Shown here in pieces: positions 56,783-64,000 of a stretch of DNA of 64,000 nt (within the stretch, counting starts at the first letter, position 1; every line of letters starts with the position of its first letter). A program made the position numbers and the translations under genes. The notes under the pieces are model-generated. The model ran no database searches and had not been told where the DNA came from. It saw only the letters and a program-made list of their open reading frames with translations. The stretch spans positions 20,484,494 to 20,548,493 of the forward strand of contig NC_087082.1 of assembly GCF_026151205.1 (NCBI RefSeq), given 5' to 3'. The stretch comes from Bolinopsis microptera. Its lineage: Eukaryota > Ctenophora > Tentaculata > Lobata > Bolinopsidae.

Positions 56783-59254
56783 ATGGAGGCATCAAGGGAC
56801 ATCTCAAAGTTACGTGGCATTGAAAACCAGATGCTTACACAAGCTGCAGATACCTTATCAGATCAACAGATGCTACAACTAAGACGAAGTATAGACAGAA
56901 CACAATCACATATCAGATCAAAACTGTCATATAAACACTCAAACAAATTAACTCATCATGGCAAAGTACCGTCCTCTCCACAACATCCTACCATAATCAA
57001 GAGAGCAAAACGTTCCAAGGGACAGCAAGCCTATAAACAGAGATCCAGGAAAGCTTATAAACAACGAAGGCAGTCAGCTAAGAAGGAACGGCTTTCAGAA
57101 AGACTCAGGACAATTGACGAGTCAAATATGGTACTTAATTTCTCGGATATACCTCTACCAACAGAGGCAAAACTCTACCTTGCCAAGGGTACGGGTTTCG
57201 TCACACCAAGAAAACCAGACAGAGACAGACTTAATTATGATGTCAGGGAATTTGTTAGAAACATAGCATGGAGGGCCAATCACAACAAAAACAGGGAGGA
57301 ATGTGACGATTACCATACCAATCAGCAAGAAGACTTCCCTAGATCACTTTACATCAAACGAACAGGATGGTCCCAAAATTTAGAACCAGGGATTGAAGAG
57401 TTGAAAACTGAGCTGAAACAATTTGTGGACCAACTCGAACTCAGTACACCACCATCCAATCTCACTACAGTTGAAATCAGAGGACAGAATTGGTGCAGGA
57501 GTATGGTTAGACTGGGGAAACTTATTTTCACGAAAGCAGATAAAGGGGGTAGTGTGTTAGTTATGAATCCTAGAGATGTGGACACGGCTATCAGTTCAGA
57601 ACTCAGTAAATCAGATAGTTACAACAAACTAGCTACAGACCCTAACGACCAAAAACTTCAACAGCAGAGGTCCATGATTGAGGGATTAATCAGCGGAGGC
57701 TCTTTTAACAGCAAAATTTTTGAAACCATTACTGGATACACGGAACGGGGTGGAAAACTTAGGAAAACATGTTTTAAGACAACAACTGGTATTCCTTATC
57801 CTCTATTCAAAATTCACAAACTAGAAGCGGAACAAATCAGAGACAAAAAGATCCCTCCCTCAAGATTGGTACACGCTCTAACACAGTCCCCCACAACGAG
57901 GCTGGAGAAATACATAGCCGATCACTTCGGACAGGTTTCACGGAACTACTCAAACGATGAATATATAAAAGACACCAGTGATTTTCTACGTCAAATCAAA
58001 GACCTTGTTTTAGATGAAAGGGACCTTTTATTCACGATGGATGTGAAAGCTCTATATCCTAGTATGAGGCAGGATATCGTCCGACAGTCGGTTAATGCAG
58101 CACTAGAAGAAGATACAACGCTCGCCCCAAACATCAAATCAGGCATGATGAAAAGTATCAACTTATGTCTACAGAACTCGACACTAGAGTACAGAGGAGA
58201 GTTTTTCAGAGCCATCAAAGGTGTTCCAACAGGCGGTTCGATCTCAAGACCCTTAGCAGATACATTTCTGAAATTTTTGAAGATTTTCCTAAAAGAGAAC
58301 ATCGACAACTGGGACTTACTTGTTAAACTCTGGAAACGTTACATCGACGATATTTTTGGTATATGGTCAGGGACAGAAGAAGAGTTCTACGATTTTGTCA
58401 AACTACTCAATAGTAAAGCTGCAGCATACGGGATAGAATTCACTGAGGAAATAGGCAGGGAACTCAGCTTCCTGGATGTTTTAGTTAAAACAAGGCAGTC
58501 AGAGAATGGGACTTTCGGTATAGCGACATCATTATACCAGAAACCAACAGATAACAGATCATTTTTACAAAGAAATAGCTACCACCCTCCTCATGTATTC
58601 AAAAGCGTCCCGTATTCACAACTACTACGAGCAAGAACCATATGCTCAGACGAGAAAGCATTTGATAAAGCAGCTAAAGACATAATTTCGGACCTGAAGA
58701 AAAGTGGCTATGATGAGCAGGAACTTAAGGTTGTCCTAGAAAAGGTGAATTTGGTAGATAGGAATGAACGTCTGAAACCTAAGAAAACGGATGTAGAGAA
58801 AAAGGAGGAAACCTTTACTAATTTGATACTATCTGCCCAATACTGCAAAGAACTAAAAGACCTCAGAATGTTCCTAGAATCTAAGAAACAGACTATCGAA
58901 CACCTAATTGGTGAGAACGTATCCATCACTATCGCAAATAGAAGAGGCAGTAACATAAGTGACCAACTCTTCAAACGAAGAAAATTCGCCACTACACCAG
59001 CAGAATACGTGGAACAGTCTAGAAGAGACAACAACACCTCATCACAAGCATGTAAAAGACCAAGATGCCTGACTTGCAAACTCACGGAAAACAACGCTGA
59101 TGGGAAATTTATTGTTAGCAATCAGATATGTGAACTAGATATGAGTTTAAATTGTAGTGATGAGAATGTTATATACGTAGCTCAATGTAAGTTATGTTAT
59201 GTTCGAGTGGCTTCTATTTTGGCCAGACATGGCAACCCCTCAATATACGCATGA
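56783..59254 (+). pseudogene. Penelope-like reverse transcriptase
   Basis: 823 residues from ATG 56,783. A Lys/Arg-rich N-terminus leads to the RT core: KADKGGSVLVMN, FTMDVKALYPSM, IKGVPTGGSIS and the catalytic WKRYIDDIFGIW, then SLYQKPTDNRSFL, typical of Penelope-like RTs. A Cys pair region (CKRPRCLTCKL) and NVIYVAQCKLC follow, which should lead into the GIY-YIG nuclease. A one-base shift near 59,190-59,215 sends the frame to a premature stop. The RT is otherwise intact. Such elements prime from a nicked chromosome end or target (family knowledge). Confidence 0.9.
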
Positions 59255-59481
59255 ATAACCACAGAGCAGCTTTTAAACCAGAACATTATAATAAGTCATC
59301 ATTAGCTCTGCACATTCACGATGTGCATTATGAAATGTTAGATGATAACCTTTCTAGTTTTAACTTTGGGATTATCCGTAAATGCAATAGAGATGACCTG
59401 AACATGTATGAGGATATGTTTATCAAGAGATTTAAAGCCAGGATAATTGGTTTAAATAGGAGCAAGGTCAGTGGCAATTAA
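59194..59481 (+). pseudogene. GIY-YIG endonuclease part, out of frame
   Basis: Overlaps the end of the RT frame in another frame. FYFGQTWQPLNIRMNNHR is the YIG half plus the conserved Arg/His helix of GIY-YIG nucleases, with Phe in place of the middle residue. The GIY half (NVIYVAQC) is in the preceding frame. EDMFIKRF near the end includes the conserved acidic position. Together they would form the element's nuclease if not separated by the shift. Confidence 0.85.
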
Positions 59482-60487
59482 TGTTATCTTTGGTTCAGGT
59501 CACACCTCACGTTCTTTCACTGGGTGTAAGGCTATATTTTCCGCTTCCTAGTTCTCACTTTTGTACACCGAGTTTACACTTTGTGTTTTTTGTTTTTTTT
59601 GTTTTTTTTTCTGCCCCATGAGTTTGTAACTTTACTATCAGTTAAACAAAAATTCAGTTAAACAAAAATTCAATTTTATGCCATTTATAATTTATTACAG
59701 AGTAAACAAGTTTACAATAAATCAATTTGATATTTAAAGGAATCCTAATTCAATGTGTAGTATGGTTGTCACTCTTTAAATAGATTAGATATAGGTTGAC
59801 GGGGCAAAGGAGTGTTCGTGCTGTTCGCTATTGCTCACACCAAACGGCAACCTAGTAAAATTTTTGTATGGACACAGGTCTCCATCACGATACAAAATTA
59901 GGATTGTAGAATTTATTGTATAACTTTTAGTGCAGTGGAGGAAGCGGTGTGGTGCATTAATAGAGTGACAGCCTACTGATTTAGAGTTGTTTTTACGTGA
60001 GCATAATGGGTATATTTTTGGACCTAAAGGCTTTACTATGGCAACTTTAAAATTGGTTCTTTTAATCATTTATTAAATATCACTTAAAAAATATATAAAT
60101 CTGAAATCTGTTCACACTGTGAACCAGTCCTATAAAAAAACCTCTTAAATCAAATATTTAAAACGTCTCAATAATGGAAGTAGTCATAAAATTAAGAAAT
60201 TTACCAAATTCTTAATATCTACCTTAAGAGAAAAATACCTACCTAAGTCAATGTCTACCTGTAATATACTAAATATTAGGTTAAATACATAGGTGGTGGA
60301 GTCAGCACACATTTACCAAAATCAAAAATTTTTAATAGGAGGAACCTGTGGGCCGAGAAGTGAGAACACTGGATTACATTTGTTGAAGGGGATTGTTTTC
60401 AAATGACTATGGATTTGCAGATTAATTAACCGTATGTTTACTAATATGACATATTCTTCTGATATCAGTTTATTAAATTTTTGACTT
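59482..60487 (+). other. 3' region of the Penelope-like element
   Basis: Non-coding. It includes a T-rich run (59,581-59,611) and a minus-strand frame at 59,785-60,069 that has no recognisable domain. No other gene seen. Confidence 0.6.
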
Positions 60488-60548
60488 CTGCTAGGTGACA
60501 CTCCTGTGGATGGCCCTCAAAGGCCGAAACTAGTTGAGTCTTCAGCAG
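60488..60548 (+). ncRNA. Hammerhead-ribozyme-like motif
   Basis: Elements of a type I hammerhead in order: outer stem CTGCT (60488-60492) with AGCAG (60544-60548), core CTGTGGA (60504-60510), stem II GGCC-CTCAAA-GGCC (60512-60525), GAAA (60526-60529), and GTC at the expected cleavage site (60538-60540). The core should be CTGANGA, so A6 is replaced by T, and there is one extra T before stem II. Hammerheads are known in Penelope-like elements. This copy may be inactive. Confidence 0.55.
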
Positions 60549-60865
60549 ATCACCCTGGAATACGTCGTATCATTTGTTTGATGACACTTAACTATCTTGT
60601 GATCCTTTACTGCTTTATTCCGGGGCGATTGTGGCTACAAAACTCGATATTGGCTTGTTTTTCCACCTCAACGTCAGCGAAAGCTCTAACAATTTGACAT
60701 TTATAGTATTTACACTTTTCAGACGCAGAAATAATTTAAGTTGTTGTGTACGGAATGAGATCAAATTATATTGTTTTTTTTTTCAATAGCAAGACTTTCA
60801 ATCTGAAAAGGTAAACATGACTTTCTGTTAACCTTCATTACGTCCAAATCTAACGTTCTCTATAG

Positions 60866-61648
60866 CTAAGGAAGTGGACCTTCAAGATATCCCGTCCTGG
60901 AGCGGACCACCATGCCAGGTGGATGTCTAAAGCAATCTACATCCTGAAGTTGGCGCTCATTGGTCATCAACTGAACCAATCGAAACTCTCCTGGCAGAAG
61001 AAGGAGAAAGTCCGTACCCTAGCTCCTTGGATAGTATTCTGCTACATGCAGTTCTGGTTCTCTTCTCCCTCCCTAGAAGATGCAGCCGTTAACGACCTCA
61101 AGATGTTCACCTCTCTACAGAGGTTTAGCAAAGTTCCTGGAAGACTTTCGAAGAAAATCGTGAAGAAGACGAGCGAAATCATCCAGCGACACACCTGGTA
61201 CCTATCAGAAGAGTTGATTCCTATTGCACTCTTCTCAGATAAAGTCCCGGACGAGAAGAAAGAAATCCTTGCCGCTAAGATAGGAAAACTACCGTCCCGA
61301 TCTTTACCTATCCAGAAACCGAAGCTGCCCACTATCAATGAGAAGTCTTGCCTTGGTGACTTCGTGGGACCCCGCTCCATCCTCATCTTCCAGCTACTTG
61401 GGGAGTCTCACACCTTCCTATCAAAAGATGAGTGGTGGCTTCTACCTCAATACGACGACATGAAGCGGGGTCTCCGGAATCTTGTCCCCCTGAACGACTC
61501 CTGCGAGCGGGCTCTAGCGCTAGCCACTCGACTCAACGGGGCAATCACAAGGGACGAGGACTCATGGCAGGAGCTGGTGAGGGTGGTGGCTTCGCATCAC
61601 GAGAAGTTCCCGATCAAGACCAAAGAAGATCTGAAGAAGTTTTTGTAG
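60866..61648 (+). CDS. 3' exon of unknown multicopy gene (PGADHHARWM motif)
   Basis: Begins after a CTATAG acceptor in phase 0, which fits the donor at 56,012, and runs open to TAG: LRKWTFKISRPGADHHARWM, then a mostly helical ~240 residues with WSWQKKEKV-like, FVGPRSILIFQLLG and a C-terminal NDSCERALALATRLNG. The annotated ATG at 60,923 is internal if the acceptor is used. I recall similar HHARWM and ND-CERAL proteins as large uncharacterised families in arthropods and cnidarians, but I assign no function. GC content is higher than the flanks. Its 5' exons in B are broken by the hAT nest; copy A lacks this exon. The alternative is a single-exon gene starting at 60,923. Confidence 0.65.
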   Translation, partial: LRKWTFKISRPGADHHARWMSKAIYILKLALIGHQLNQSKLSWQKKEKVRTLAPWIVFCYMQFWFSSPSLEDAAVNDLKMFTSLQRFSKVPGRLSKKIVKKTSEIIQRHTWYLSEELIPIALFSDKVPDEKKEILAAKIGKLPSRSLPIQKPKLPTINEKSCLGDFVGPRSILIFQLLGESHTFLSKDEWWLLPQYDDMKRGLRNLVPLNDSCERALALATRLNGAITRDEDSWQELVRVVASHHEKFPIKTKEDLKKFL

Positions 61649-62214
61649 TTTAAATAGATGTTTTTAAGTAGTATTACAATTATGTATGATTTAATTTTCA
61701 TAACTTTTAACAATAAAATTAATGTACAAATTTGTTAAAAAAATATGGGTGTGGCACATAGGGCGTGGTCACAGGAATTTTAAACCATGTTTAAACGAAA
61801 TGCTTGGGTCACATTTATATTCGAGTAGAAAGTCTCAAAGCTCTAAATCAATCCAATCATTTAAAAATCTGCGATTTTCGTGTTTTTATGTGTATAAGAA
61901 ATAGGGGCGTGGTCCACGGCCAGGGCGTGGTCACAGAGTTTTGAAAATATGTTTAAACGAAATTCCATCATCACATTTATATTAGAGTAGAAAGTCTCAA
62001 AGCACAGAAATGACGCTTTCATGTTAAAAAATGCGATTTTCCCTATTTTACCTGTATAAGAAACGCTATAAAAATGGGCGTGGCATGTGTGGACCATATC
62101 CGGAACACTAGAGTCAAAAAAAATTTTTTGGTCGTTCCTGACCCTATAGAGCAACTAATAAAATATGATTTCTAATTATTTGAACAACTTTTGGTAAAAT
62201 GAACCACTTTATTA
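61649..62214. repeat. ~170-bp imperfect tandem repeat with GGGCGTGG boxes
   Basis: About two copies (near 61,745-61,915 and 61,916-62,085) sharing GGGCGTGGTCACAG, ATGTTTAAACGAAAT, TCACATTTATATT, GAGTAGAAAGTCTCAAAGC and GTATAAGAAA, then a partial third. No coding support. Confidence 0.8.
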
Positions 62215-62970
62215 CGGATATAAAATTTATATCCGTAATAAAGTAATAAGCAACGAACAAATCTTAAGCACCTCCTAAGCCTTACCATATACGCATTAAA
62301 TTTATAGTCCTGGCAGGACATTGAATCCCTGGACCCAGCTAGCTGCACGAGCTTAAGATAGGCCACATAAATCATAAGCTAACCAGGCAAATTATTAGTT
62401 TATTGGCGGTCATCCTGGCATGAGGACCAGTCACCAGTAGCCATAATATAAATTCTATCCGCCACAAGCTCGTGCCTTGTATCGGTCATCCTCTTATTCA
62501 TCATGATCCAATCCTGATCTCCTCCTCTTCACCAACTGAACTCTACATCAGGTTATGTACCCTTTCTTTATTTTATATCCACGCCTAATCAGCTCAAAGA
62601 GAATGCTTTTAAGCAAACTAAATACCTTGGTCAATGATCATCACGTCACCTAGCATTTTAGCTAACTTATAACCCAAGCTCTTAAAAGGCAGCCCTTACA
62701 ACTGGGTATCGGGTGTAGAACTATCCCTTTACATTTAAGCTTCGAACTCAAAAAAACATTTATTTCCCATTTCATCTATCACCGCGAAGATTGACAAAAC
62801 CTCACCACTCCACTACCTCTCACTGGTTCGAGCAACCGCAGGAGAACTTTTATCAGATTGACAGAAACTTCGACACCATCTCCCCTCCTAACAGTATCAA
62901 TGAAATATCGAGTCTGTCCCCTCCCTGGAGGATCTATACAGCTTCTTCGAGACCTCAGTCCTCAGCAAGC
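62215..62970 (+). pseudogene. Copy C of the small-gene 5' unit, truncated
   Basis: Matches copy A from about 19,917 to 20,610 and copy B. The exon part (62,739-62,970) again reads SHWFEQPQENFYQIDRNFD. An 11-base insertion near 62,899 shifts the frame, and homology ends abruptly at CAGCAAG (62,964-62,970). The usual TTTTAG acceptor reads TTTAAG here. Confidence 0.75.
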
Positions 62971-64000
62971 ACCATCTGAACTGCAATTTAATTGCAGTGC
63001 CCAATGCAGTTATACTATATGATATATGCAGCTGAAGGGCGAAATGGGCCAACCTGTTTTGCCTCATCTGGCCCTTTCGTTTCGGTGACTAGGGAATCTA
63101 GTATTTCCCACGCAGTTTTGAATATTTGATTGGAACCAGCTTTGTTTTACAGTTAATTTGTACTCAGTATTATACCATACATATAAGAATAGTTATATAC
63201 CTAAATCTGCTATATAAAACCATAATAACTCTAAAAATGCTACACTGCACAAAAATATGGACCTGGAAGTAAGACTTAATTACTTTACAGATCTTTAATA
63301 CAAAATCAAAACAAAATTCTAGAAGACTGACATTCTTGTTTTGAAAGACGAATGTGCTTTAGAAGCTTAACAAAAAATTAAAATCTAGCGAGCCCACGAA
63401 TCCATAAATCCAAACAAAACTCTGTCTTACACAGGCACCCAATTCAGCCCCCCCCCCCCCCTTTTTTTTTTTAATTTTTGGGTGACTCAATCAGCTTAAA
63501 TCCAAAAATTGCAACTGAACACCAGGTTATATCACAACTGTACCGAAATCGTAAAAACGAACAACTGAACCCAACGATCGGATTGTCAGTTTCTCCTTCT
63601 TCGCAGGGGACAGTGGTCATTATCACTATAGGATAGGATCATACCATTGTAATTTTAGAGCGTTGAGCCCAGTGCTTTCCCGAAAATATTAAGAAGTGGA
63701 GAAAAACGTTAAACTTCGTTTTCCTGCCGCATTTGTGAATCGTGTATTTTTGTTTGGTATGAAGGCGATAATCTGGCAATAAACTAGTTAGACGGCATCA
63801 ACAGCTCATTTGATCACAATACTAAACGCCGACGGCAGAAGCTTTGTTTTTGACTACAAGGCCTTGTAATGATTCTCCTTAAACCTGATTTGGCAATGGA
63901 AGCCCTGAACGTGGCTATGACAGAATGTCGAACAGGAAAGGATGGAGATTCAAACAAAGGATCCTTGCCCTCGAGACCTCAGCATCAGGAGCTTCTTTGG
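62971..64000. other. Unassigned sequence at the right edge
   Basis: No gene, repeat or element end recognised. A C13/T11 homopolymer pair lies near 63,450-63,473. The last ~130 bases (63,870-64,000) have a more coding-like composition and could begin an exon that continues beyond the window. Confidence 0.4.

Larger units (their letters stand above)
56734..60691 (+). mobile_element. Penelope-like element with GIY-YIG domain
   Basis: About 3.96 kb bounded by ATTTGACATTTA (56722-56733, 60692-60703), a 12-bp target duplication. Copy A has the site once (21,470). It encodes a Penelope-type reverse transcriptase, a GIY-YIG nuclease region, a ~1.2-kb 3' region and a hammerhead-like motif near its 3' end. 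It inserted into the small gene's intron in copy B. Confidence 0.9.

Noticed and set aside
59785-60069. Minus-strand 94-residue frame in the Penelope-like 3' region
   Set aside because: No recognisable motif and antisense to the element.

Overview
This is eukaryotic, AT-rich DNA, most likely from an invertebrate animal. Coding exons are split by GT-AG introns, and domains are shuffled on phase-1 exons. The window holds LINE, gypsy, Penelope, hAT and TTAA-target elements and tRNA-derived repeats. An early-branching metazoan such as a cnidarian would fit, but nothing here fixes the species. There are no operons, bacterial genes or CRISPR arrays.

Layout. 1-450 is a perfect (CCCTGA)n array in the orientation of a left chromosome end (G strand TCAGGG). 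Five 19-bp repeats with a CACGTG box follow. 560-3,690 is gene-poor subtelomeric DNA with one tRNA-like relic. 3,700-5,120 is homopolymer-rich, low-quality sequence. About 5,123-14,024 is one ~52-bp satellite with dense small indels, probably unpolished read sequence. 14,032-21,620 (copy A) holds a 5'-truncated LDLa-7TM receptor gene and a small acidic-protein exon family. 21,620-23,772 is non-coding with small palindromic repeats. 23,773-28,731 is a complete gypsy-type LTR retrotransposon. 28,880-32,632 is a 5'-truncated LINE flanked by 157-bp direct repeats.

34,051-44,984 is the full form of the receptor gene. It encodes a signal peptide, two LDLa domains, a thrombospondin type-1 domain, an SRCR domain, further LDLa-like modules, an LGR/GRL101-like seven-helix domain and a cytoplasmic tail. 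From about 39,015 on, copy B repeats copy A. B is split by at least seven mobile-element insertions that A lacks: a TTAA element (39,643-40,560), a hAT MITE (45,040-45,327), a TTAA element (45,705-47,669), a tRNA-like repeat array (48,113-49,175), a LINE (49,241-52,797), a hAT-in-hAT nest (53,515-55,900) and a Penelope-like element (about 56,734-60,691). The small-gene family is therefore present intact at its 5' part in A, broken in B (with its 3' exon at 60,866-61,648) and as a fragment in C (62,215-62,970). The last kilobase shows nothing I can identify.

The interest lies in the variant telomere-like end, the mosaic receptor and its truncated near-telomeric twin, and the A/B pair as a natural filled-site/empty-site comparison. 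That comparison gives exact target duplications for several element families.
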